NCBI GenBank assembly: GCA_021813365.1
Contig: JAKALB010000002.1
Location: forward strand, 1-64,000
From: Pseudomonadota bacterium
GTDB taxonomy: Bacteria; Pseudomonadota; Alphaproteobacteria; Rhodobacterales; Rhodobacteraceae
Reading direction: 5' to 3'
DNA length: 64,000 nt
Below are positions 29,418 through 39,658 of the stretch, piece after piece (the first letter of the stretch is position 1; the number at the start of each line of letters is the position of its first letter). The translations under genes were made by a program, and so were the position numbers. Below the pieces are notes generated by a model, which saw nothing but the letters and a program-made list of their open reading frames with translations, was not told the DNA's origin and did no database searches.

Positions 29418-29578
29418 CGGAGCCTCCGTTCCCGTCGACTATGCCGGGGTCGGGTCGAAGCCCTGCGCCAAAATGCGACTCTTCCTGTCAAATTTCACCG
29501 ATGCCGGGCGGGGGCGCTCCGGCACTGGGCGGCACCGGGCGGCACCGGGCGAAAACCCGGGTTCCGGACCCGGGAAAC

Positions 29579-30910
29579 CTAGCCCGGGATGACATCCCAC
29601 AGGAATTTCAGGTTCAGCGCCACGATGCCGGCGGCGACGACCCAGGCCAGCACGGCCAGCCAGCGCGGCGCCGCCAGCTCGCCCATCCTTGCCCGGTCGG
29701 TGGCAAAGCGCACCAGCGGCAAGACGGCAAAGCTGAGTTGCAACGACAGGACCACCTGGGTCAGGATCAACAGGCGCCCGGTGCCTTCGGGTCCGGCCAG
29801 GATGGTGACGCCCGCGGCGGGCAGGATGGCGATGCCGCGGGTGATCAGCCGGCGCAGCCAGGGCGCCAGGCGGATGTGCAGGAAGCCCTCCATCACCGCC
29901 TGGCCGGCCAGGGTGGCCGTGACGGTGGAGTTCAGCCCGCAGGCCAGAAGCGCCACCGCAAACAGCGTGGGCGCCAGGCCCGCACCCAGAAGCGGGCCGA
30001 TCAGACGGTGCGCGTCGCCCAGTTCGGTCACTCCGGTCTGGCCCGAGGCATGGAAAGAGGCGGCGGCCAGGATCAGGATCGCGGCGTTGATCGTCAGGGC
30101 AAACATCAGCGCCACGGTCGAATCGATCGTGGCATAGCGCAGCGCCTCGCGCTTCTCGGGCAGGCTGTCGCCCCAGTCGCGGGTCTGGATGATGGCCGAA
30201 TGCAGGTAGAGGTTGTGCGGCATCACCGTGGCGCCCAGGATGCCCAGCGCCAGATACAGCATGTCGGGATCGCTCAGCAGGCGCCGATCCGGGGCAAAGC
30301 CCATCAGCACCCCGCCCCAGTCGGGCCGGGCCATGATGACCTGGGCCGCAAAGGACAGGGCGATGACGCCCAGAAGGGCGATGACGAAGGCCTCGAGCTT
30401 GCGAAAGCCGCGGCGCTGCAACCACAGCACCAGGAACACGTCGAGCGCGGTGATCAGCACCCCCCAGGTCAGCGGAATGCCCAGCAGCAGATTGAGGCCG
30501 ATCGCGGTGCCGATGACCTCGGCAATGTCGGTGGCGATGATGGCGACTTCGGCGGCCAGCCACAGCGGAATGGCGACATAGGGCGGAAAGGCATCGCGGC
30601 AGGCCTGCGCCAGGTCGCGGCCCGTGGCGATGGCCAGTCGCGCCGACAGCGATTGCAGCACGATGGCCATCAGGTTGGACAGAAGCGCCACGAACAGCAG
30701 CGCATAGCCGAACTTCGAGCCGCCAGCCAGGGATGTGGCCCAGTTGCCCGGGTCCATATAGCCCACGGCCACCATGTAGCCCGGCCCCAGGAAGGCCAGA
30801 AATCGCCGCCACGCACCCTGGGGCAGACGGACGGAACGGTGGACATCGGCCAGGGCGGCTTCGCCCCGGTCATTGCGCCATGTCTTGGAAGATGCGGACA
30901 GGAAGGTCAT
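29579..30910 (-). CDS. mntH: Nramp family divalent metal transporter
   Basis: [44 protein letters not shown]. Confidence 0.95.
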   Translation of the reverse strand: MTFLSASSKTWRNDRGEAALADVHRSVRLPQGAWRRFLAFLGPGYMVAVGYMDPGNWATSLAGGSKFGYALLFVALLSNLMAIVLQSLSARLAIATGRDLAQACRDAFPPYVAIPLWLAAEVAIIATDIAEVIGTAIGLNLLLGIPLTWGVLITALDVFLVLWLQRRGFRKLEAFVIALLGVIALSFAAQVIMARPDWGGVLMGFAPDRRLLSDPDMLYLALGILGATVMPHNLYLHSAIIQTRDWGDSLPEKREALRYATIDSTVALMFALTINAAILILAAASFHASGQTGVTELGDAHRLIGPLLGAGLAPTLFAVALLACGLNSTVTATLAGQAVMEGFLHIRLAPWLRRLITRGIAILPAAGVTILAGPEGTGRLLILTQVVLSLQLSFAVLPLVRFATDRARMGELAAPRWLAVLAWVVAAGIVALNLKFLWDVIPG

Positions 30911-30925
30911 CCCACAAATCTGTGA

Positions 30926-30942
30926 TTGAGAATTATTCTCAA
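30926..30942. promoter_or_regulatory. Fur/Mur-type operator upstream of mntH
   Basis: perfect palindrome TTGAGAAT-T-ATTCTCAA (7-1-7 TGAGAATTATTCTCA). Confidence 0.8.
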
Positions 30943-31054
30943 TTTAGGCTGCCGGGCGCAACTGTCAAGATCATCTGGCCGGGCGCGGCTGGCGCATCGC
31001 CCGGACCCGCGTCTGACGCCCCTCGGCCCCCAGGGCCGTGCCGGCGGCTTTCCC

Positions 31055-31107
31055 CTGATCCCCTGATCCCCTGATCTCCTGATCTCCTGATCCCTGATCC
31101 TCTGATC
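31055..31107. repeat. 8-bp microsatellite, 7 copies of CTGATC(C/T)C
   Basis: CTGATC begins at 31055, 31063, 31071, 31079, 31087, 31094, 31102. Confidence 0.88.
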
Positions 31108-31200
31108 CCTGGCATGTCCGCCCATTCTGCAGGATTCGCGCTCAAGGCACACTGCGACCAGGTGATCGGACGATCCTCTGGCGAAACTCCGAGGCAGAAT

Positions 31201-31260
31201 CGATATCGCGATCGATATCGCGACCGATATCACGCCCGATGTCGCACCCGGTATCGAACG
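31201..31260. repeat. 12-bp tandem repeat, 5 progressively degenerate copies
   Basis: CGATATCGCGAT CGATATCGCGAC CGATATCACGCC CGATGTCGCACC CGGTATCGAACG. Confidence 0.88.
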
Positions 31261-31315
31261 GGTGGCGGGCGCCGCGCAACTTGCTATAAACGGTCTGGAT
31301 TCCGGGGAGACTGCC

Positions 31316-32101
31316 ATGCCTGCTGACCTGTCACCCATCGACAAGGCCAAGTTCGTCGCCGCCAGACGCGCGGTGGAATTCGTGCAGCCGGGGATGAAGC
31401 TGGGGCTTGGCACCGGCTCGACCGCCGCCTGGATGGTGCGCTGCCTGGGCGAGCGCATAAGGGAAGAGGGGCTGAAGGTGGTGGGGGTTCCGACCTCGAC
31501 CCGCACCGCCGAACTGGCGCGGCAGGTCGGCGTGCCCATCACCTCGCTGGACGATGCCAAGTGGCTGGACCTGACGATCGACGGCGCCGACGAGTTCGAC
31601 CCTGACCTGGCGCTGATCAAGGGTGGCGGCGCGGCGCTGTTGCAGGAAAAGATCGTGGCGACGGCATCCGATCGGATGATCGTGATCGCCGATGCCGCCA
31701 AGGAGGTGGCGGCGCTGGGCGGCTTCCCGCTGCCGGTGGAAATCATCCCCTTCGGCTGGCAGACCACCAAGGCGCTGATCGAGGAGCTTCTGGTCTCGAT
31801 GGACGTGCTGAACCGCGACGTCACGCTGCGGATGAACGGCGACCGGCCGCTGGTCACGGACGAGGCCAATTACATCGTCGATCTGCATCTGCAGCGCATC
31901 GGCAACCCGCGGCAACTGTCGCTGGTCTTGAACCAGATCCCGGGCGTGGTGGAAAACGGCCTGTTCATCGACATCTGCGACATCGTGGTGATCGGCCACG
32001 CCGATGGCCGTGTCACGGTGCGCGACATCAACGCCGGAACCGAGAGCGACGACCAGGTGACCTTTGCCCCGGAAGACAACATCTTCGCCAACCTGGATTG
32101 A
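31316..32101 (+). CDS. rpiA: ribose-5-phosphate isomerase A
   Basis: MKLGLGTGSTAAWMV, DLTIDGADEFDPDLALIKGGGAALLQEKIVA. Confidence 0.97.
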   Translation: MPADLSPIDKAKFVAARRAVEFVQPGMKLGLGTGSTAAWMVRCLGERIREEGLKVVGVPTSTRTAELARQVGVPITSLDDAKWLDLTIDGADEFDPDLALIKGGGAALLQEKIVATASDRMIVIADAAKEVAALGGFPLPVEIIPFGWQTTKALIEELLVSMDVLNRDVTLRMNGDRPLVTDEANYIVDLHLQRIGNPRQLSLVLNQIPGVVENGLFIDICDIVVIGHADGRVTVRDINAGTESDDQVTFAPEDNIFANLD

Positions 32102-32154
32102 AACCGGCGCCGATCCGCTGCCCGCCCCGGCTCTCGCAAAGGTCTTCAACCGGG

Positions 32155-32202
32155 CTTTCATCTTGCCGGAAATATCCCGGGGGTCCGGGGGCTGGCCCCC
32201 GG
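32155..32202 (-). repeat. intergenic hairpin-GATATTT element, copy D
   Basis: reverse strand CCGGGGGCCAGCCCCCGGACCCCCGGGATATTTCCGGCAAGATGAAAG. Confidence 0.85.
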
Positions 32203-32250
32203 CCCGACATTCGGCCCGACATTCGGAATGTGCCATGAGCTTTGACCACG

Positions 32251-33609
32251 ATGAACTTTGACTACGATCTCTTCGTCATCGGCGGCGGCTCGGGCGGGGT
32301 CCGGGCGGCACGGATCGCGGCGGCCGAGGCCGGGGTCCGGGTGGGTCTTGCCGAGGCCAGCCGGATGGGCGGCACCTGCGTCATCCGCGGCTGCGTGCCC
32401 AAGAAGCTGATGGTCTACGCATCGGGCTTTCCGGACGAGATCGCGGATGCGCGGGCCAATGGCTGGGACGTGACCGCCGGCGCCTTCGACTGGTCGCGGT
32501 TCCGCGCGGCGTTGGCGACCGAGCTGGATCGGCTGGAGGGCGCCTATCGCGCCACGCTGCGCAGTGCGGGCGTCACGATCCATGACGCGCGGGCCACGCT
32601 GGTCGATGCGCATACGGTGCGGCTGGCCGGCGGGGCAAGCTTTCGCGCCCGCCACATCCTGATCGCCACCGGCGGCCATCCGTTCGTGCCGGACTTTCCG
32701 GGCAGCGAACTGGCCGTCACCTCGAACGAGATGTTCCAGCTCGAGTCCTTGCCGAAACGGGCGCTCTTGGTGGGTGGCGGCTTCATCGCCTGCGAATTTG
32801 CCGGCATCCTGAACGGGCTGGGTGTGCAGGTGACGCAGTATTACCGCGGCGCGCAGATCCTGCGCGGCTTTGATGACGAGGCGCGGGCCCATGTGGCGGC
32901 GGCGATGCGTGCGGCGGGCATCGACATCCATGTCGGCACCGATGTGCTGGAACTGACTCGGGCCGGAGACGGCATCCATGCCACCGCCACCGATGGCAGC
33001 GAGCGGGTGTTCGACCTGGTGATGTATGCCACCGGGCGGCGGCCCAACACCGCCGGACTCGGGCTGGAGTCGCTGGGCCTGAGGCTGGGCGATCGCGGCG
33101 AAGTGCCGGTCGACGACTGGAGCCAGACCGCCGTGCCCTCGATCTATGCCGTGGGCGATGTGACCGACCGGGTCAATCTGACACCGGTCGCCATCCGCGA
33201 GGGCCATGCCTTTGCCGATACGGTGTTTCTGGGCCGCCCGACCCGGGCCGACCACAGCCTGGTGCCGATGGCGGTCTTCACCCGGCCGGAACTGGGCGCG
33301 GTGGGAATGACCGAGGAGGCGGCGCGGGCGCGCGGGCCGGTTCTGGTGTTCAGCACCAGCTTCCGGCCGATGAAATCCATGTTCGCGGGTCGACCGGACA
33401 AGGTGCTGATGAAACTTGTGGTCGACCAGGCCTCGCGCCGGGTGCTGGGTTGCCATATCGTCGGGCCGGACGCCGCCGAGATGATCCAGCTGGCGGCGGT
33501 GGCGATCCGCATGGGCGCCACGAAAGAGGATTTCGACCGGACCGTGGCGGTGCATCCGACCATGGCGGAGGAGCTGGTGACGATGCGCAAGCCGACACGG
33601 GTCGGCTGA
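32251..33609 (+). CDS. gor: glutathione-disulfide reductase
   Basis: YDLFVIGGGSGGVRAARIAA, GGTCVIRGCVPKKLM, dimerisation domain HPTMAEELVTM. Confidence 0.95.
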   Translation: MNFDYDLFVIGGGSGGVRAARIAAAEAGVRVGLAEASRMGGTCVIRGCVPKKLMVYASGFPDEIADARANGWDVTAGAFDWSRFRAALATELDRLEGAYRATLRSAGVTIHDARATLVDAHTVRLAGGASFRARHILIATGGHPFVPDFPGSELAVTSNEMFQLESLPKRALLVGGGFIACEFAGILNGLGVQVTQYYRGAQILRGFDDEARAHVAAAMRAAGIDIHVGTDVLELTRAGDGIHATATDGSERVFDLVMYATGRRPNTAGLGLESLGLRLGDRGEVPVDDWSQTAVPSIYAVGDVTDRVNLTPVAIREGHAFADTVFLGRPTRADHSLVPMAVFTRPELGAVGMTEEAARARGPVLVFSTSFRPMKSMFAGRPDKVLMKLVVDQASRRVLGCHIVGPDAAEMIQLAAVAIRMGATKEDFDRTVAVHPTMAEELVTMRKPTRVG

Positions 33610-33669
33610 GGTGCTTGAAATTCCGGCGCGAGGCCCCAAGTCTGGCCAGAGCGACCGACAGGAGGATTG

Positions 33670-34857
33670 ATGGCTGGCAGCGGTGGCCCCTGGGGGGGCG
33701 GTGGCAAAGGCCCGGACGACGAGGACGACGATCCGCGCGACCGGAGCGGCGGCAGGAACCGGCCGGGCGAGGGGCCGGGCGTGCCCGAGATCGACCGGCT
33801 GGTGAAGAAGGGCCAGGAGCAGCTGCGCGTCCTGATGGGCGGTCGGGGAAATGGCGGCGGCAACGGTGGCGGCTTTGGCCAGGGCCCGCAGGGCGACGGG
33901 CCGATCCGCTGGCTGAACCGGCAGAGCCTGGCCTTCGGCGTGCTGGGCGCGGCCCTGCTGTGGGGCTACATGAGCTTTTACACGGTCAAGCCCGAAGAAC
34001 GCTCGGTCGAGCTGTTCCTGGGCAAGTATTCCCGGGTGGCGGACGAAGGTCTGAACTTTGCCCCCTGGCCGCTGGTGACGGCCGAGATCGTCTCGACCTC
34101 GGGGCAGCGGACCACGGTGATCGGCACTGGCGAGGGTGGCGATCTGGACAACGGGCTGATGCTGACCCGCGACCAGAACATCGTGGACATCGAATTCCAG
34201 GTGGTCTGGAACATCAACGACCCTGCGAAGTTCCTGTTCAACCTGGCCGATCCCGAGGACACGATCCGCGCGGTCAGCGAAAGTGCGATGCGCGACATCA
34301 TCGCACGCAGCGAACTGGCGCCGGTCCTGAACCGCGACCGGGGCTTGATCGCCTCGGATCTGCAGACGGCGGTGCAGAGCACGCTGGACAGCTACAACGC
34401 CGGGATCAGCGTGGTCCGGGTGAACTTCGACAAGGCGGACCCGCCGGCCGAGGTGATCGACAGTTTCCGCGCCGTGCAGGCCGCGCAGCAGGAACGTGAC
34501 CGGCTGCAGAAAGAGGCCGATGCCTATGCCAACAAGGCAACGGCGGCGGCCCGGGGCGCGGCGGCGCAGATGGCGCAGGAGGCCGAGGCCTACCGCGCCC
34601 AGGTGGTCAACCAGGCGGAAGGCGATGCCAGCCGCTTCCTTTCGGTCTATGCCGAATATGCCAAGGCGCCCGACATCACCCGCGAGCGGCTGTATCTGGA
34701 AACCATGGAGCGGGTCCTGGGCGGTGTGAACAAGGTGGTGCTGGACAAGGCCATCACCGGGACGGGCGGCGTTCTGCCCTATCTGCCGCTGGATGGCGTG
34801 AGCCGCAGCCTGCCGCCCGATCCGGCGGCCGCCAATGCGACCGGAGGGCAGAACTGA
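33670..34857 (+). CDS. hflK: FtsH protease modulator HflK
   Basis: Gly-rich N-terminus, SPFH domain, followed by hflC. Confidence 0.94.
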   Translation: MAGSGGPWGGGGKGPDDEDDDPRDRSGGRNRPGEGPGVPEIDRLVKKGQEQLRVLMGGRGNGGGNGGGFGQGPQGDGPIRWLNRQSLAFGVLGAALLWGYMSFYTVKPEERSVELFLGKYSRVADEGLNFAPWPLVTAEIVSTSGQRTTVIGTGEGGDLDNGLMLTRDQNIVDIEFQVVWNINDPAKFLFNLADPEDTIRAVSESAMRDIIARSELAPVLNRDRGLIASDLQTAVQSTLDSYNAGISVVRVNFDKADPPAEVIDSFRAVQAAQQERDRLQKEADAYANKATAAARGAAAQMAQEAEAYRAQVVNQAEGDASRFLSVYAEYAKAPDITRERLYLETMERVLGGVNKVVLDKAITGTGGVLPYLPLDGVSRSLPPDPAAANATGGQN

Positions 34858-35759
34858 TGCGCGCCGCGATTGTGATTCCGATCGTGCTGATCGCCGGCGC
34901 CACGGCGCTGTCGTCGGTGTTCACCGTGGACGAGCGCGAGAAGGTGCTGGTCCTGCAATTCGGCCAGGTGACCCAGGTGATCACCGAGCCCGGTCTGCAT
35001 TTCAAGCTGCCCTTCGTGCAGGAGGTGCTGCGTTACGATGACCGGATCCTGGGCCTGCCGACACGGCCGCTGGAGGTGACGCCGCTGGACGACCGGCGGC
35101 TGGTGGTCGATGCCTTTGCCCGCTGGCGCATCACCGATCTGTCGATGTTCCGCCGCGCGGTGGGGGCCGGCGGCATCGATGCGGCGCGCGACAACCTGGA
35201 CAAGATCATCAACGCGGAAATCCGCGAAGTGCTGGGCGGCGTGCCGAGCCAGAAGGTTCTGTCCGAGGACCGGACTGCGCTGATGAACCAGATCCGCGAC
35301 CGGGCCCGGACCAAGGCGGCCAGCCTGGGGGTCGAGGTGATCGACGTGCGGCTGACACGGACCGACCTGCCGCAGCAGAACCTTGAGGCGACCTTTGCCC
35401 GGATGCGGGCCGAGCGGGAACGCGAGGCCACCGACGAGATCGCCCGCGGCAACGAGGCGGCGCAGAAGGTGCGGGCCGCAGCAGACCGGACGGCGGTGGA
35501 AATCACCTCGGAAGCGCGCAAGAACGCGGAAATCGTGCGCGGCACGGCGGATGCGCAGCGCGTCACGATCTATGCCCAGGCCTATGGCAAGGATCCGGAA
35601 TTCTTCGCCTTCACCCGGTCGATGCGGGCCTATGAGACGGCATTGACCGGTCAGACGACGACCATGGTTCTCAGCCCCGACAGCGCCTTTTTCCGCTATC
35701 TGGGCGACAGCACCGCGGCCGCGGCCGATCCGGTCGCGCCCGAACCTGCGTCGAACTAG
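34857..35759 (+). CDS. hflC: protease modulator HflC
   Basis: FTVDEREKVLVLQFGQVTQVITEPGLHFKLPFVQEV; 1-bp overlap with hflK. Confidence 0.94.
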   Translation: MRAAIVIPIVLIAGATALSSVFTVDEREKVLVLQFGQVTQVITEPGLHFKLPFVQEVLRYDDRILGLPTRPLEVTPLDDRRLVVDAFARWRITDLSMFRRAVGAGGIDAARDNLDKIINAEIREVLGGVPSQKVLSEDRTALMNQIRDRARTKAASLGVEVIDVRLTRTDLPQQNLEATFARMRAEREREATDEIARGNEAAQKVRAAADRTAVEITSEARKNAEIVRGTADAQRVTIYAQAYGKDPEFFAFTRSMRAYETALTGQTTTMVLSPDSAFFRYLGDSTAAAADPVAPEPASN

Positions 35760-35784
35760 CCCCGTGTCGCACCGAACGGGCAAC

Positions 35785-35810
35785 GGGGGGCGGGCGCCGG
35801 CCCGCCCCCC
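35785..35810 (+). terminator. GC-rich hairpin after hflC
   Basis: GGGGGGCGGGC-GCCG-GCCCGCCCCCC, 11-bp stem; no U tract. Confidence 0.55.
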
Positions 35811-36013
35811 ACCTGCCTCTCGCCCTCTTGGGCCTGTCACGGCGCTTCACGTTTGGCTGACCCCGGCGTGACAATCTGTTTCAGGCGCCTCACAGGGCTT
35901 TGACGCCGCTTGAGCCGGTTTGCGTTGCCAAAGCCTTGTCCAGCCCGCACATTCGCCACATCCGCGGACCGGGGGGAATGCAGCCGGGTCCGGCACCGAA
36001 AAGGAGATCAGTG

Positions 36014-37516
36014 GTGTTCAGCTCGAAAGTCATACCCTTTGCGCCCCGGCCCTCTGCACCTCGCGCCCTCGGCGGGCCGCGCAGGGTCGCCGCGGCCCTG
36101 GCGCTGGGCCTGGCCCTTGCCTCCGGGCCGGCCCCGGCGCTGTGGGCCGAAGGCATGGCGCCGTCCAGCTTTGCCGATCTTGCGGCCCAGGTCAGCCCGT
36201 CGGTGGTGATGATCACCACCACGTCGCAGGTGGCGGCCCCGACCGCAGACGGCGGCGGGCCGGTGCTGCCCGAGGACAGCCCGTTCAAGAAGTTCTTCGA
36301 CGACTTCCTGGAAAAGAACGGCCAGCCGCCGATCGATACGCCGCAACGCTCGGAGGCGCTGGGGTCGGGCTTCGTGATTTCGGCCGACGGCTATATCGTC
36401 ACCAACAACCATGTCATCGAAGGCGCCGATGACATCGAGATCGAATTCTTCAACCACGACCAGCTGAAGGCCAAGCTGATCGGCACCGACAAGAAGACCG
36501 ACATCGCGCTCTTGAAGGTGGAGAGCCCGACGCCGCTGCCCTTCGTGCCCTTTGGCGACAGCGACAAGATGCGGGTCGGCGACTGGGTTCTGGCGATGGG
36601 CAACCCGCTGGGCCAGGGCTTTTCGGTCAGCGCCGGGATCGTTTCGGCGCGCGGGCGGGAGTTGTCGGGCACCTATGACGATTTCATCCAGACCGATGCC
36701 GCGATCAACAAGGGCAACTCGGGCGGGCCGCTGTTCAACATGGATGGCCAGGTGGTCGGCGTGAACACCGCGATCCTGTCGCCCACCGGCGGGTCGATCG
36801 GGATCGGCTTCTCGATGGCGTCGAACGTGGTTGCCCATGTGGTCGACCAGTTGAAACAGTTCGGCGAAACCCGCCGCGGCTGGCTGGGCGTGCGCATCCA
36901 GGACGTGACGCCGGATGTGGCCGATGCGATGGGCCTGAAGTCGGCGACGGGCGCGCTGGTCACGGATGTGCCGGATGGCCCGTCGAAGGATGCGGGCATC
37001 CAGTCGGGCGACGTGATCGTCAAGTTCAACGGCAAGGACGTGCCTGACAGCCGTGCGCTGGTGCGCGAGGTGGCCGATGCGCCCATTGGCGAGAAGGTGC
37101 CGGTGGTCGTGATGCGGGCCGGGGCCGAAGTGACGATCGACGTGGTGCTGGGCCGCCGCGAGACCGCCGAGGCCGACCAGCCGCAGCCTGCCGCCGCCCA
37201 GCCCCCGGCCGCGCCGGTCACTGGCGACGTGCTGGGCATGACGCTGATGCCGGTCACCCCGGAAATGGAGGCCGACCTGGGGTTGCAGGCCGGAACCACC
37301 GGGCTGGTCGTGACCCGGATCGACCTGAACAGCTCGGCCTACGACAAGGGGCTGCGCGAGGGCGACGTGATCACCGAGGCCGGCCAGCAGAAGGTGGAAA
37401 CGGTGAAGGATCTGGAAGACCGCGTGTCGGAAGCCAGGGATGCCGGGCGCAAGTCGCTGCTGCTGCTGGTGCGCACGCAGGGCGATCCGCGCTTTGTGGC
37501 GCTGGCGCTGGACTAG
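36014..37516 (+). CDS. Do/DegP family serine endopeptidase
   Basis: GSGFVISADGYIVTNNHV, NKGNSGGPLFNMDG, two PDZ domains; AAGGAG RBS at 36001 before GTG start. Confidence 0.92.
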   Translation: MFSSKVIPFAPRPSAPRALGGPRRVAAALALGLALASGPAPALWAEGMAPSSFADLAAQVSPSVVMITTTSQVAAPTADGGGPVLPEDSPFKKFFDDFLEKNGQPPIDTPQRSEALGSGFVISADGYIVTNNHVIEGADDIEIEFFNHDQLKAKLIGTDKKTDIALLKVESPTPLPFVPFGDSDKMRVGDWVLAMGNPLGQGFSVSAGIVSARGRELSGTYDDFIQTDAAINKGNSGGPLFNMDGQVVGVNTAILSPTGGSIGIGFSMASNVVAHVVDQLKQFGETRRGWLGVRIQDVTPDVADAMGLKSATGALVTDVPDGPSKDAGIQSGDVIVKFNGKDVPDSRALVREVADAPIGEKVPVVVMRAGAEVTIDVVLGRRETAEADQPQPAAAQPPAAPVTGDVLGMTLMPVTPEMEADLGLQAGTTGLVVTRIDLNSSAYDKGLREGDVITEAGQQKVETVKDLEDRVSEARDAGRKSLLLLVRTQGDPRFVALALD

Positions 37517-37650
37517 CGGCTGCGGGGCGCGCGCGCGGTCCTGCGGGCCGAATGCCGGGCGCGGCGGGGCAACCTGCCGCGCCTTCTGCCTGCGGTTGCC
37601 GGCGGCGACGGCGGCGGCGGGGTGAGGGCAGCGCGCGACCTGCCGGTGCG

Positions 37651-38196
37651 TCACCGCAACTGATCCGGCGGCACGGCCACCAGGCCCAGATCCTGCGCGG
37701 CGGCCAGCGACAGGATCGGGCTGTCGAGGCCACGTTCGGACTGGAACCGGCGCACCGCTGCCGCCGTGGCGGGGTCGTTTTCTCCGGTCAGCGGCAGCAG
37801 GTAATAGCCCCGCGCCTTCAGCGCCCGCTGGACCGAGGCCCAGAAGGTCGCATCCTCGATTTCGGGGCAGGGCACGCGGAACCACACTTCGGACCGGTCC
37901 TGGATCATCCGCAGCCGCGCAACCGATCGGTAGGTGGCGGGCGCGACGACATTGCCCTGATCATCGCGGATCTCGGCCGAGACCAGGGTCTGTTCGGTGA
38001 CCGTCTCGATCACGGCGGGAAGGGTGTCGGTGTCCCAGCATTCGCCCTCCGCCGGGGCGGCAGGTTTCTGTGCGCGGACGGTGATGACTTCGGCGGTCAG
38101 GTCGGGACCGCGGACCCTGCCCTGCGGCGGCAGCGGGCCGCAGGCGGCCAGGCCGAGGAGCGCCAGCAAGAGCGTGGGCCGGGCGCGGCGGATCAT
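37651..38196 (-). CDS. lipoprotein with peptidoglycan-binding-like domain
   Basis: LLLALLGLAACGP lipobox; VQRALKARGYYLLPLTGENDPATAAAVRRFQSERGL. Confidence 0.72.
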   Translation of the reverse strand: MIRRARPTLLLALLGLAACGPLPPQGRVRGPDLTAEVITVRAQKPAAPAEGECWDTDTLPAVIETVTEQTLVSAEIRDDQGNVVAPATYRSVARLRMIQDRSEVWFRVPCPEIEDATFWASVQRALKARGYYLLPLTGENDPATAAAVRRFQSERGLDSPILSLAAAQDLGLVAVPPDQLR

Positions 38197-38200
38197 CGGG

Positions 38201-39079
38201 TCAGAACTGCATCGACAGGCTGACGCCCGCGCTATCGGGGCCAAGCACCGGCAGGGCCGTGACCTGGCCCGCCCGCCAGGCCCTGTCATTGGCCAGCACC
38301 AGGCTGCCGATGCCATAGCCGATCAGCGACCCGGCCACCATGTCGCTGACCCAGTGATGGTGCCCCTCGATGTTGGACACCGCCAGGAGCGTCGCGATGC
38401 CATAGGGCACGGGGCTGTTGTCATAGAGGCCGGAATAGACCCGCGCGACCGAAAAATACTCGGTGAAATGATAGGACGGCATCGACCGGCCCGAGCGACC
38501 CGGCGACAGGAAACTGCCCGAGAAGTTGAAGAAGTCCCAGGGGTCGGTGGTGTAGAGATCGGGGTCGCCCGCGGGGTTGTCGAGGTCGGGGTAGGGGCGC
38601 TTGCGGCTGAAGGCGGTTTTCAGCACCAGTTGCGAGGTGAGAACCGAATAGGCCAGCGCCTTGCCCGAGAGCAGCGCGGCGCGGGCGGCGCGGTCATCGC
38701 CCGCCAGGCTGCCGTAGACATAGCTGCCCGCGATGCCGGTCAAGAGCCAGACATCCTCTGATACGACGCCGTATTGCGGCCAGCTGATCGGCGCTTCGGG
38801 CAGGGCAAAGCCGCTGAACGCCTTTTCGATCGTGTTCTGGTAGAACCGGGTCAGCGGCTTGTCGAGCAGCACCAGCAGGCCGATGCCCAGGGCGGCGCGG
38901 GTGAAATCGCGCGGATGGTCGATGGGGTATAGCGCGATGTCGCGCGCATCCTGCGGCACGGTGGCGAAGGTTTCGCGCCACAGGCTGGCCGTGGGGGTGA
39001 AGGGGATGTCCCCGGCGTGCAGGGGCTGGGCAAGGCCCGCGATCAGGGCGAGACAGGGCATTGGCCGGGCGGGGCGCAT
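38201..39079 (-). CDS. PAP2 superfamily phosphatase
   Basis: KTAFSRKRPYPD, FLSPGRSGRSMPSYHFTEYFSVARVY, SNIEGHHHWVSDMVAG. Confidence 0.82.
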   Translation of the reverse strand: MRPARPMPCLALIAGLAQPLHAGDIPFTPTASLWRETFATVPQDARDIALYPIDHPRDFTRAALGIGLLVLLDKPLTRFYQNTIEKAFSGFALPEAPISWPQYGVVSEDVWLLTGIAGSYVYGSLAGDDRAARAALLSGKALAYSVLTSQLVLKTAFSRKRPYPDLDNPAGDPDLYTTDPWDFFNFSGSFLSPGRSGRSMPSYHFTEYFSVARVYSGLYDNSPVPYGIATLLAVSNIEGHHHWVSDMVAGSLIGYGIGSLVLANDRAWRAGQVTALPVLGPDSAGVSLSMQF

Positions 39080-39218
39080 GAAAACCTCGGACACGGATAT
39101 CGCGCCCGGATCCGGGCTGCGCTGCCAGACTAGGGCCTGTCGGGCGAAAGGGGAATCCGCTTTCGTCGGCCCGTGGCCGGCCCGGACCGGCCTGTGTCGG
39201 ATGGGTGTCAGATGGGCA

Positions 39219-39656
39219 TCAGGGCTGATCGCCGGCGCGGGCGATGTCTGCCCGGAAATCGGCGCTCAGCAGACGATCCAGCAGGGACGACAGATCCTCG
39301 ATCAGCTCGGCCACGACATGCACCACCCCGGCTTCGCGTTGCACTCGGCCCGTGACGCGCAGCAGGCGGCCCGCGATCACCGCGCGGCGGAAGCGTTCAT
39401 AGACATTGGCCCAGACCACGACATTGGCGACACCGGTTTCATCCTCCAGCGTGACGAAGATCACTCCCTTGGCGGTGCCGGGCCGCTGCCGCACCAGAAC
39501 CAGCCCGGCCACGCAGACCCGGGCGCCGGCGGGCGGTTCGTGCAGGCGGCCGGCGGGCAGGGCGGCGGGCGGGCGTGGCCAGCTGCCGGGCGGGGGGCTG
39601 GGCGCCAGCCAGTCGATCGGGCGGGTGACAGAGGGTGGCGGCTTTGGCATGGTCAT
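39219..39656 (-). CDS. stand-alone OB-fold protein equivalent to the C-terminus of error-prone polymerase DnaE2/ImuC (possible remnant)
   Basis: [78 protein letters not shown]; no polymerase domains in window. Confidence 0.75.
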   Translation of the reverse strand: MTMPKPPPSVTRPIDWLAPSPPPGSWPRPPAALPAGRLHEPPAGARVCVAGLVLVRQRPGTAKGVIFVTLEDETGVANVVVWANVYERFRRAVIAGRLLRVTGRVQREAGVVHVVAELIEDLSSLLDRLLSADFRADIARAGDQP

Positions 39657-39658
39657 GT

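Noticed and set aside
36008-37885. 625-aa minus strand ORF
   Set aside because: Antisense to the DegP-type protease; His/Gln/Arg-rich shadow typical of high GC3 genes.
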